Positions 1 through 5,564 of a stretch of DNA of 7,159 nt are shown here, one piece after another. A program made the translations under genes and the position numbers. The notes below the pieces were generated by a model. It did no database searches, was not told where the DNA came from, and saw only the letters and a program-made list of their open reading frames with translations. How positions within the stretch are numbered: the first letter of the stretch is position 1; each line of letters starts with the position of its first letter. Source of the stretch: Pseudomonadota bacterium (GTDB lineage Bacteria > Pseudomonadota > Alphaproteobacteria > Rhizobiales > Xanthobacteraceae); assembly GCA_023442085.1 (NCBI GenBank), contig JAEZMT010000367.1, positions 1-7,159 of the forward strand. Reading direction: 5' to 3'.

Positions 1-227
1 CGGCGGAAATGGCTGGCGGGCAGGAGCAGAGCGCAGCCGACGAGCACCACCAGCCCGGCCACCAGAAAGCGCGCGGACAGGAGCAGCAGGGGCGGGCAAT
101 CCGCCAGCGCCACCTTCGCCACGGCAAAGGCCGAGCTCCAGATGATGCAGAACGCCGCGATGAACACCGGCAGCAGCGCGTCTGTCCGGCGGGTGGTGGC
201 GGCAAGGGGAAGGGGCGTGGCGGTCAT
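1..227 (-). CDS. EamA/DMT-family inner-membrane transporter, N-terminal fragment (cut by window edge)
   Basis: The first 75 residues of a probable drug/metabolite transporter (EamA, RhaT-like) are visible; the rest lies beyond base 1. The start is the ATG at 227-225, preceded 5 nt upstream by a clear AGGAG ribosome binding site (complement of 233-237). After a short polar N-terminus with an RRTD stretch, residues about 18-40 form membrane helix 1 (VFIAAFCIIWSSAFAVAKVA). A second helix runs at about 47-70 after the CPPLLLLSARF turn. The W-S-S-x-F...K-x-A...P-x-x-L-x-x-x-R-F order is typical of the first EamA repeat, whose members usually have 10 helices and about 300 residues and export metabolites or amino acids. 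The gene is divergent from a LysR-family regulator, a frequent arrangement in which the regulator controls the exporter. The substrate cannot be inferred. Family assignment is fairly sure despite the short fragment. Confidence 0.8.
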   Translation of the reverse strand, partial: MTATPLPLAATTRRTDALLPVFIAAFCIIWSSAFAVAKVALADCPPLLLLSARFLVAGLVVLVGCALLLPASHFR

Positions 228-325
228 GACATCTCCTGACTCGCAACGAAGCACGCACGCGGCATATTGAAAAATTGAATGATTTGATATGATCTAGTGG
301 ATAATCGAATGATGCCGGTGCGCCC
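228..325. promoter_or_regulatory. Divergent control region between the transporter gene and lysR
   Basis: These 98 nt separate two divergent starts and are distinctly AT-rich at 264-313 compared with the GC-rich genes around them. Seen directly: the transporter's AGGAG site at 233-237, and two copies of AT(T/C)GAATGAT at 274-283 and 304-313, 30 bp apart. A GATAAT at 300-305 matches the -10 consensus at 5 of 6 positions, but the best -35 (TTGAAT, 275-280) lies 19 bp away, so a lysR promoter here is only tentative. LysR-type regulators normally bind in such a divergent gap, repress their own gene and control the neighbour, so binding here is expected by analogy. No strong ribosome binding site is visible before lysR. 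Confidence 0.5.
274..313. repeat. Pair of 10-bp direct repeats, AT(T/C)GAATGAT, 30 bp apart
   Basis: ATTGAATGAT at 274-283 and ATCGAATGAT at 304-313 differ at one base, and their starts are exactly 30 bp apart, close to three helical turns, so both would face the same side of the DNA. A related shorter repeat, ATTGAA, occurs at 266-271 and 274-279. The position in the gap between lysR and its divergent neighbour makes these possible regulator contact sites. They are not the classic interrupted palindrome (T-N11-A) of LysR proteins, so function is inferred only. Confidence 0.4.
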
Positions 326-1183
326 ATGCTGGATATGGATCTTCTGAAAGCCTTCGTCTCCGTGGTGGACGCGGGCGGCTTCACGCGGGCGGGGGAGCGC
401 GTCCATCGTACCCAGTCCACGGTGAGCCAGCAGGTACGCCGGCTGGAAGACCAACTCGGCCACCAACTCCTGATCCGGGATGCACGGGGCGTCAGCCCCA
501 CGGCCGAAGGCGAACGCCTGCTCGGCTACGCGCGGCGCATTCTGGCGCTCGGTGCGGAGGCGCGGGCCGCCTTGTCGGGCGTCGCCCCCGCGCGGGTGGT
601 GCGGCTGGGAATTCCCGACGATTTCGCTTTGGCGGCCCTGACCTCGGTGGTGGCGGAGTTCGCCCGCACGCGCCCCGGCGTCCGGCTGGCGGTGGAATGC
701 GGGCTGAGCTGCGACCTCGACGCCGGCTTTGCGCGCGGGGAGCTGGATGTAGTGCTGCTGAAGCGCGAGCCGGGCTCCGGTCCCGCCGTCGCGGCCTGGC
801 CGGAGCGGCTGGTGTGGGTCTGTGGGGCTGGTTTCACCCCGGACGAGGACGTGGCGAGCCTCGCCGCCTTCCGGCAGGGGTGTCTTTACCGCAACCGGGC
901 GGTCCACGCCCTCGAGAAGGCGGGCCGCCCGTGGCGCATCGCTTATGAATGCCCGAGCCTGATCGGCATCGAGGCAGCCCTTGCCGGAGGACTGGGCGTG
1001 ACGGTCCTGAGCGACCTCGCGCTCAATTCCCGCCTACGGGAATTGCCGTCATCCGATCTCTGGCCGCCCATCCCGCCCACGGAACTCGCCCTGCGGGCCG
1101 CGAACAACGCCTGTTCCGCCGCGCGTGAGCTGGCGGATCTCATCGCTGCCTTCTGCGGCCGGGAAGCCCGCGCCGCCGCCTGA
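326..1183 (+). CDS. LysR-family transcriptional regulator
   Basis: This 285-residue protein has the standard two-part LysR-type layout. The N-terminal winged helix-turn-helix is at residues about 3-62: DLLKAFVSVVDAGGFTRAGE, then the recognition helix region RTQSTVSQQVRRLE and the wing LLIRDARGVSPTAEG. A linker helix follows at about 63-88, and a periplasmic-binding-protein-like effector domain at about 91-280, starting VVRLGIPDDF. The ATG at 326 is chosen because MLDMDLLKAF matches the usual family N-terminus; an in-frame ATG at 335 would remove only three residues. The ribosome binding site is poor. The gene is divergent from a DMT-type exporter, its most likely target, and convergent with glk, only 15 nt from the glk stop. 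The length is slightly below the common 290-310. The ligand is unknown. The family call is very secure, the target inferred. Confidence 0.93.
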   Translation: MLDMDLLKAFVSVVDAGGFTRAGERVHRTQSTVSQQVRRLEDQLGHQLLIRDARGVSPTAEGERLLGYARRILALGAEARAALSGVAPARVVRLGIPDDFALAALTSVVAEFARTRPGVRLAVECGLSCDLDAGFARGELDVVLLKREPGSGPAVAAWPERLVWVCGAGFTPDEDVASLAAFRQGCLYRNRAVHALEKAGRPWRIAYECPSLIGIEAALAGGLGVTVLSDLALNSRLRELPSSDLWPPIPPTELALRAANNACSAARELADLIAAFCGREARAAA

Positions 1184-1198
1184 TGGTCCGCCCTTCGG

Positions 1199-2140
1199 TC
1201 AGCACTCCACCAGCAGGCGGCGGCCGATCTCGCCGATGCCGACGAGGCCCGGCGTCGCGTGCATCACCACATGAATGGGGATCTGCGCGAGGCGGTCGTG
1301 GTAGGGCGGATGCTCCTCGAACGCGGTGCGGAAGGGGCTTTCGGCGAACAGGTGCGCCATGGCCCGGCCCACACCGCCGCCGACGAACACGCCGCCCTTG
1401 GCATCGATGGCGAGGGCCAGATCGCCCAGCACCCGGCCGAGCAGGCGCAGGAAGATGTGGCAGCTCTCCTTCTCCTGCCTCTGGCCGTCCAGCGCCGCCT
1501 TGATGATGGCGTGGGAGGACAGGCTTTCGCCGGAAAGAATGCGGTGCAGGCGCACCAGTCCGGGACCGGAAAGCACATGCTCGACCGACACCGGGCCGAG
1601 ATCGCGCACCAGGTGGGCTACGATGCGGGCCTCGTCGGTCGTCACCGCGCCAAGCCGCATGTGGCCGGCCTCGCTGGCGAGTACCTCGTAGCCCGCCTCG
1701 CGCGGCAGGATGAGGGCGGTGCCAAGCCCGGTGCCGGGACCGGAGAGCAGCATGGGCGCTCCCGCGACCGCCCGTCCCGTGCCGACCTCCAGAAGGTCGT
1801 CGCGGGTGAGCAGAGGCAGCCCGTGGGCGAACGCCTCGAAATCGTTCAACACCGTGAGCCGGCGGAACGACAAATCGGCGGCCAGCTTCTGGGTCGAAAA
1901 GCGCCAGTTGCGGTTGGTGAGCCGCACGTCGTCGCCGTCGATGGGGCCGGCCACGGCCAGGGCGCCGCAGGTGGGGGCCGCTCCGCTCACGGACGCCAGA
2001 TAGGTGCCCAGGAGGTCCTCGAGGGAGGCATAGGAATCGTTGGCTTCAAGCCGGACATCGAACGGGATGCCATCGGCACCGGCCCGGGCGACCCGGGTGG
2101 TGGTGCCGCCGATATCCGCTAGCAGGACAGTGGGAGCCAT
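1199..2140 (-). CDS. glk: Glucokinase (Glk family)
   Basis: Glucokinase (EC 2.7.1.2) phosphorylates cytoplasmic glucose with ATP to glucose 6-phosphate, the entry step for Entner-Doudoroff or related glycolysis. The 313-residue length fits the proteobacterial Glk family (E. coli about 321). Visible motifs in order: the phosphate-binding loop LLADIGGTTTRVA (6-18); LTVLNDFEAFA (96-106), whose Asp100 aligns with the catalytic aspartate of E. coli Glk; LSGPGTGLGTAL (132-143); ASEAGHM (155-161), matching the sugar-contacting SEGGH segment; LSGPGLVRLHR (190-200); and GGVFVGGGV (249-257). The start is the ATG at 2140-2138 because MAPTVLLADIGG fits the family N-terminus; only a weak GGA precedes it. 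The reading frame stays open upstream, but those codons look non-coding. The gene lies 121 nt downstream of tctA with no clear terminator between, so co-transcription is possible. It ends 15 nt from the convergent lysR stop. No key residue is missing. Confidence 0.95.
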   Translation of the reverse strand: MAPTVLLADIGGTTTRVARAGADGIPFDVRLEANDSYASLEDLLGTYLASVSGAAPTCGALAVAGPIDGDDVRLTNRNWRFSTQKLAADLSFRRLTVLNDFEAFAHGLPLLTRDDLLEVGTGRAVAGAPMLLSGPGTGLGTALILPREAGYEVLASEAGHMRLGAVTTDEARIVAHLVRDLGPVSVEHVLSGPGLVRLHRILSGESLSSHAIIKAALDGQRQEKESCHIFLRLLGRVLGDLALAIDAKGGVFVGGGVGRAMAHLFAESPFRTAFEEHPPYHDRLAQIPIHVVMHATPGLVGIGEIGRRLLVEC

Positions 2141-2201
2141 TGATGAGTCCGATGGTGGAGAGCTTTTACTGCGCCAAGCGTGTCCGGGACGCAAGCGCGC
2201 C

Positions 2202-2253
2202 GGAACCGCACGCACCGGCAGGACCTCAAGCCCAGCGGCGCCGATGCGGTTCC
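2202..2253. repeat. 9-bp perfect inverted repeat in the tctA-glk gap
   Basis: GGAACCGCA at 2202-2210 pairs perfectly with TGCGGTTCC at 2245-2253 around a 34-nt GC-rich loop. The surrounding 2141-2261 gap contains no gene. No T-run follows the arm in the direction of tctA-glk transcription, so this is not a convincing intrinsic terminator. It may be an RNA stem upstream of glk, an operator, or chance. I saw no good promoter for glk in the gap. Confidence 0.4.
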
Positions 2254-2261
2254 CGGATGCC

Positions 2262-3752
2262 TCAGGCCCCGGTCCCGCGCCACCGCTTCAGGGCGCCCCA
2301 GAGGGGCAGGCAGAAGACAAGCAGCGTGAGGACGCCGAGTCCGCCCGCGATGGGACGTTCGAAGAAGGCGAAGAGGTTGCCGTCCGCCTTGATCATGGAG
2401 GTCACGAAGCTGTCCTCCAGCATCTTGCCGAGCACGATGCCAAGCACGCACGGAGCGATGGGAATGTCGTGCTCTTCCATGAGGAAGCCGAGTACGCCGA
2501 ACACCAGCATCAGCACGACGCCATAGGCGGAGTTGTTCACGGCATAGGCGCCCACGATGCAGAATAGCAGGATGAGCGGGATGAGGATGCGCCGGGGGAA
2601 GCGCAGCAGGGCGGTTCCCGCCTTCAGCGCCGCAAGGCCGAGCGGAATCATCGCGAGGTTGGCGATGATGAAGATGGCAAAGACTGCGTAGATGGATTCG
2701 GGATTGTTCAGGAAGAGGGTCGGTCCCGGATTGAGGCCCTTGAGGTAGAGCACCCCGATGACGATGGCGGTGATGCTGTCTCCCGGAATGCCGAACACCA
2801 GCGCCGGCACCCACGCACCCGCCAGCGCGGCATTGTTGGCGGAGGTGCTCTCGATGATGCCTTCCACATGGCCGGTTCCGAACTTCTCCGGCGTCTTCGA
2901 AAACTTCCGGCTCATGGCGTAGGACACCCAGGCGGCGATGTCCGCGCCGGCGCCGGGCAGGATGCCGATGGCGGTACCTGTGATGTTGCCGCGGATCTGC
3001 TGCGGCCAGTATCGGACGATCAGCCGGCCCCACCCCTTCAGCGGATTTCCGAGCGAAGTCTGGCGCACCGACCAGTCCGGCGCACCGGCGGCCATGGTGC
3101 GGATCACCTCCGACATGGCGAACAGGCCGATCATGGCGGGGATGAAATCCACGCCTCCGAGCAGGTTCGAGTTGCCGAACGTGAAGCGCGGCACGCCGGC
3201 CGGATTGTCGATGCCGATCTGCGCAACGAACAGCCCGAGGAAGAGCGACACCAGCCCCTTCACCGGCGAGCCCGAGCCGATGAAGATGGCGCAGGCGAGC
3301 CCCATGAGCGCCAGCCAGAAATACTCGAAAGAGGAGAATCCGAGCGCGATCTCCGCCAGAAGCGGTGCCGACACGATGAGGATCGCCGTGCCGAACAGGC
3401 CGCCCAGCGCCGAGAACAGGACGTTGGCGCCGAGCGCCACCTCCGCCTCGCCCTTGCGGGTCATGGCGTAGCATTCATCGGAATAGGCGGCCGAGGCGGG
3501 CGTGCCCGGCATGCGCATGAGGGTTGCCGGAATGTCGCCTGCAAAGATGGCCATGGCCGAACACGAGATCATGGCGCCCACGGCGGGGATGGGATCCATG
3601 AAGAAGGTGATCGGCACCAGGAGGGCGATGGCCATGGTCGCCGTCAGGCCCGGGATGGCGCCGACCACGAGGCCGAAGGCGGAGGCGACGAGAATGGTGA
3701 GGATCACGTCCCAGCGAAGGACGAGGTCGAGACCTGCGAGCGCGGCATTCAT
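2262..3752 (-). CDS. tctA: Tripartite tricarboxylate transporter, large membrane subunit TctA
   Basis: TctA is the main transport subunit of the TTT family: a polytopic inner-membrane protein that, with TctB, moves carboxylates delivered by the periplasmic TctC, driven by an ion gradient. The 496-residue length is normal (about 500), with around ten or more hydrophobic segments. Family signatures: GLVVGAIPGLTATMAIALLVP (27-47), AGDIPATLMRMPGTPASAAY (71-90), GILPGAGADIAAWVSYAMS (263-281), and GIIESTSANNAALAGAWVPALVFGIPGD (298-325). The PG-containing pair in the first half is echoed in the second half, reflecting the internal duplication known for the family. Translation starts at the ATG at 3752-3750, which overlaps the tctB stop by 4 nt (ATGA), indicating translational coupling; GGAGGG (complement of 3762-3767) lies 9 nt upstream. 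An in-frame extension upstream is only antisense/alternate-frame reading over tctB. The substrate cannot be read from this subunit. Confidence 0.95.
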   Translation of the reverse strand: MNAALAGLDLVLRWDVILTILVASAFGLVVGAIPGLTATMAIALLVPITFFMDPIPAVGAMISCSAMAIFAGDIPATLMRMPGTPASAAYSDECYAMTRKGEAEVALGANVLFSALGGLFGTAILIVSAPLLAEIALGFSSFEYFWLALMGLACAIFIGSGSPVKGLVSLFLGLFVAQIGIDNPAGVPRFTFGNSNLLGGVDFIPAMIGLFAMSEVIRTMAAGAPDWSVRQTSLGNPLKGWGRLIVRYWPQQIRGNITGTAIGILPGAGADIAAWVSYAMSRKFSKTPEKFGTGHVEGIIESTSANNAALAGAWVPALVFGIPGDSITAIVIGVLYLKGLNPGPTLFLNNPESIYAVFAIFIIANLAMIPLGLAALKAGTALLRFPRRILIPLILLFCIVGAYAVNNSAYGVVLMLVFGVLGFLMEEHDIPIAPCVLGIVLGKMLEDSFVTSMIKADGNLFAFFERPIAGGLGVLTLLVFCLPLWGALKRWRGTGA

Positions 3753-4216
3753 GGCAGGAAGCCCTCCACGAAGCCGCGCGGCAGCGGTACGCGCAGGAGC
3801 ATGTTGAAGGAGAAATAGGTAAAAAGCGCGGTCGCCAGCGCGATTCCGATCGCCTGCGCCACCGGGACACGCACGAGCACGAACAGGCCAGTCAGCACGA
3901 CTGTCGCGGTGGCGACGAAGCCGATGAGCGGCGTCAGCACCATGTAAGCGAGGACCAGCGCGATCGTCGCCGCCGCCCTGAAGCTGGCGCCGGGCGTGCG
4001 CACCCATGTCGTCTGCGCGAGTGGGAACGGTCCGGCGCGGACCGAGCCTACCGCGAGGATGAAGCCGCAGGCCGCAAGGCCCGCGGCCGTCAGCACGGGG
4101 AAGACGTCCGCGCCGTAGGCCTGTCCCGGGATGGGCGGCAGGCCGGAGGCCGCCGAGAACAAGATGGCAGCCCCGGCGAGCAGCAGCAGGCCGAGGATCA
4201 GGTCACTGAAGCGCAT
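3749..4216 (-). CDS. tctB: Tripartite tricarboxylate transporter, small membrane subunit TctB
   Basis: TctB is the small, poorly conserved membrane subunit that partners TctA. The 155 residues show the expected four hydrophobic segments at about 5-25, 39-58, 82-115 (a long stretch broken by PLIGF) and 118-139. Family-like features are GADVFP just before helix 2 (35-40), TPLIGFVATA (95-104), and the C-terminal FSFNMLLRVPLPRGF (135-149), which resembles the F-x-x-L-L-x-V-P-L-P-x-G ending of TctB proteins. The ATG at 4216-4214 is preceded by GGAG (complement of 4224-4227) at 7-nt spacing. It lies 63 nt after tctC, across a strong hairpin, and overlaps tctA by 4 nt. The assignment rests on both sequence and its position between tctC and tctA. 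Confidence 0.92.
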   Translation of the reverse strand: MRFSDLILGLLLLAGAAILFSAASGLPPIPGQAYGADVFPVLTAAGLAACGFILAVGSVRAGPFPLAQTTWVRTPGASFRAAATIALVLAYMVLTPLIGFVATATVVLTGLFVLVRVPVAQAIGIALATALFTYFSFNMLLRVPLPRGFVEGFLP

Positions 4217-4244
4217 GATGCGGCTCCGGCGTCGCAGGAAGGGA

Positions 4245-4264
4245 GCGGCGGCGCGGGCCGCCGC
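4245..4264 (-). other. GC-only hairpin between tctC and tctB
   Basis: GCGGCGGC (4245-4252) and GCCGCCGC (4257-4264) form a perfect 8-bp stem with a 4-nt loop, entirely of G and C. It sits in the 63-nt gap between the tctC stop and the tctB start, leaving the tctB ribosome binding site free. No T-run follows, so it is not a standard intrinsic terminator. A stable stem just after a binding-protein gene is a known way to protect that part of a polycistronic message (as in malE-malF), allowing more binding protein than membrane subunits. That role is inferred here. Confidence 0.55.
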
Positions 4265-4279
4265 GTTGAGCAGCCGCGG

Positions 4280-5254
4280 CTATTTCGCGAGGCCGACTTC
4301 CTTCATGACGGCGCCGAGCGAGGCATCCGCCTTGGCCATGAACTCGGCAAAGCCGGGCCCGTCCGCATAGCGCCCGCCGAAGCCGCGATTCGTCAGAAAG
4401 TCCTGATATTCCTTGCTGTCGTAGACCTTCTTGAAGGCTGCCTGCAGCTTGTCCGAGGCCGCCTTGTCGAGGCCCTTGGGAGCGGCGAACCCGCGCCACG
4501 CGCCGATGGTCCAGGTGCTGCCGGTGGCTTCCTTCAGGGTGGGAACGTCGGGCATCAGCTTCGAGCGCTCGGTCGCCATGATGGCGAGGCTTTTCACCCG
4601 CTTGGCGTCGATGAGCGAGCGCGCCTCCGGAATGGAGCAGGTGACGACCTGGACGCCGCCTGCCACCAGGTCCTGGAGGCCGGGCGCCGCGCCGTTGGAG
4701 GGCACCCACGGCACGCTCTTCGGATCGAGCTTCAGGGAAGAGAGCATTCCGGCAAGGGCAAGGTGCCAGATGCCACCCTGACCGGTGCCGGAGGCCTTGA
4801 ACTTGCCGGGGTTGGCCTTGATGTCGGCGATCAGGTCATCGAGCGTCTTGTAGGCCGCATCCGCCCGCACCTGTACGCCGGCGGGATCCTCGTTCATCAG
4901 GGCGAGGGGGGTGTAGGAGGCGCCCGTGAGCTGGGTCAGGCCTTGCCAGTGCATCATGCCGATTTCAACGGTGATGATGCCGATGGTGTAACCGTCCGGT
5001 GTCGCATCTGCGATGGCCTGATGGCCCACCACGCCTTGGCCGCCTGTGCGGTTCACCACAGCGATAGGCTGACCGAGATCCTTTTCGAGAAGCGAGGCGA
5101 CGATGCGCGCCACCGCGTCCGTCCCGCCGCCGGCATTCCACGGCACGATGAGGGTGATGGGGCGATCGGGGTAAGCCGCTGTGGCAGCGTTCGGCGCAAT
5201 GGCGGCAAAAGTCGACGCGGCGAGGGCAAGCCCCGCCATCAGAAACCGGCGCAT
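4280..5254 (-). CDS. tctC: Tripartite tricarboxylate transporter, periplasmic solute-binding protein TctC (Bug family)
   Basis: This is a Bug-family extracytoplasmic binding protein that captures a small carboxylate or related solute in the periplasm for the TctAB complex. The 324-residue length is typical. An N-terminal signal peptide is evident: MRR, a hydrophobic core at 4-20, and a likely cleavage at about ATA|AYPDRPI near residue 26. The mature protein begins with the hallmark YPDRPITLIVPWNAGGGTDAVAR (28-50), whose glycine-rich loop contacts the ligand, followed by VNRTGGQGVVGHQAIADATPDGYTIG (67-92). Further typical blocks are SGTGQGGIWHLA (155-166), LMPDVPTLKEA (233-243) and the FAAPKGLDKAASDKL segment (256-270). 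The usual N-R-P-G-A-x-G is here N-R-T-G-G-Q-G. The ATG at 5254-5252 has GGGAG (complement of 5264-5268) 9 nt upstream. It is the first gene of tctCBA. The ligand is unknown: family members bind citrate, dicarboxylates, nicotinate-like compounds, amino acids and more. Confidence 0.95.
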   Translation of the reverse strand: MRRFLMAGLALAASTFAAIAPNAATAAYPDRPITLIVPWNAGGGTDAVARIVASLLEKDLGQPIAVVNRTGGQGVVGHQAIADATPDGYTIGIITVEIGMMHWQGLTQLTGASYTPLALMNEDPAGVQVRADAAYKTLDDLIADIKANPGKFKASGTGQGGIWHLALAGMLSSLKLDPKSVPWVPSNGAAPGLQDLVAGGVQVVTCSIPEARSLIDAKRVKSLAIMATERSKLMPDVPTLKEATGSTWTIGAWRGFAAPKGLDKAASDKLQAAFKKVYDSKEYQDFLTNRGFGGRYADGPGFAEFMAKADASLGAVMKEVGLAK

Positions 5255-5272
5255 GGTGTCTCTCTCCCTGAC

Positions 5273-5293
5273 TTTCGGCTTCTTTGGCCGAAA
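5273..5293 (-). promoter_or_regulatory. 7-bp-stem hairpin in the tctC 5' leader
   Basis: TTTCGGC (5273-5279) and GCCGAAA (5287-5293) are a perfect inverted repeat around a 7-nt loop. The stem ends only about 5 nt before the tctC ribosome binding site at 5264-5268, and lies downstream of the proposed promoter. It would therefore be in the leader RNA, where it could influence translation or stability, or it could be a DNA operator for a dimeric repressor. There is no T-run on the tctC side. The structure is seen directly; its role is not. Confidence 0.5.
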
Positions 5294-5308
5294 TCTAATC
5301 GTTTTGAA

Positions 5309-5321
5309 TGACTGTAAGTCA
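5309..5321. promoter_or_regulatory. 13-bp palindrome (candidate operator) upstream of tctC
   Basis: TGACT-GTA-AGTCA is a perfect palindrome with 5-bp arms and a 3-bp centre. It covers the proposed -10 element of tctC, the position expected for a repressor that blocks polymerase. No regulator gene for the tct genes (such as a TctDE two-component pair) is present in the window, and I do not recognise the motif as that of a specific family. Confidence 0.45.
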
Positions 5322-5339
5322 GTGCCTACCCGAGGTCAA
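5311..5339 (-). promoter_or_regulatory. Candidate sigma70-type promoter for tctCBA
   Basis: Read on the minus strand, TTGACC (complement of 5334-5339; 5 of 6 consensus positions) is followed after exactly 17 bp by TACAGT (complement of 5311-5316; 4 of 6). Transcription would begin near 5304, giving a leader of about 50 nt that contains the hairpin at 5273-5293 and the tctC ribosome binding site. Position and spacing are good, but alphaproteobacterial promoters vary widely and the match has not been tested. Confidence 0.45.
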
Positions 5340-5564
5340 CGCGACGACGCTACTGGCGATCCTTCCCGCGGGAGGTGGCGCGGGGGGCCGCAGTGGCTTA
5401 AGCTTTCACCGAAAAAGGTGCGCTTCGTAGGCGCAGGGGCTGGCGATACGGCAGCTTCGACGTACATAAGCTGGTGGACCGGAAGCGCGCGCGGGGCGGG
5501 CGCGATGGATCGAGGCAACCTGGCGGGCCGGTCATCGGCGCGCCGAGAGGCATGGCGAAGCGCA
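5340..5564 (+). other. Non-coding leader upstream of timA, with small inverted repeats
   Basis: Together with the tctC leader this forms a gap of about 310 nt without a supported gene. A plus-strand reading frame runs through it in phase with timA, but its residues resemble no protein and its first part is antisense to tctC. Seen directly: the palindrome TCCCGCGGGA at 5364-5373; CACC/GGTG around GAAAAA at 5407-5420; TGCGC/GCGCA around 7 nt at 5419-5435, which shares two bases with the previous stem; and CAGCTT/AAGCTG around 10 nt at 5452-5473. I could not find a confident timA promoter or recognise a known riboswitch or small RNA. Confidence 0.35.

Noticed and set aside
1180..1202. Bidirectional terminator between the convergent lysR and glk stops.
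   Set aside because: Only CTGA/TCAG arms containing the two stop codons are symmetric, around a 15-nt loop and without T-runs; too weak to call.
1259..2122. A 287-codon plus-strand frame opposite glk.
   Set aside because: glk carries all its family motifs on the other strand; this frame shows none of any family.
2245..2264. Intrinsic terminator after tctA.
   Set aside because: The nearby inverted repeat has a 34-nt loop and no T-run, so it does not fit an intrinsic terminator.
2119..3474. A 451-codon open frame on the minus strand over most of tctA.
   Set aside because: It overlaps tctA in another frame, is rich in Arg, His, Gly and Ala with no recognisable domain, and is the expected shadow of a high-GC gene.
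2868..3818. A 316-codon plus-strand open frame antisense to tctA and tctB.
   Set aside because: The composition is low-complexity (Glu, His, Arg, Gly), no family features are visible, and it lies wholly opposite well-supported genes.
5181..5564. N-terminal extension of timA by 128 residues from an ATG at 5181.
   Set aside because: The extension is antisense to the start of tctC, covers its promoter and has no TimA-like sequence; homologues start at FDIYTI.
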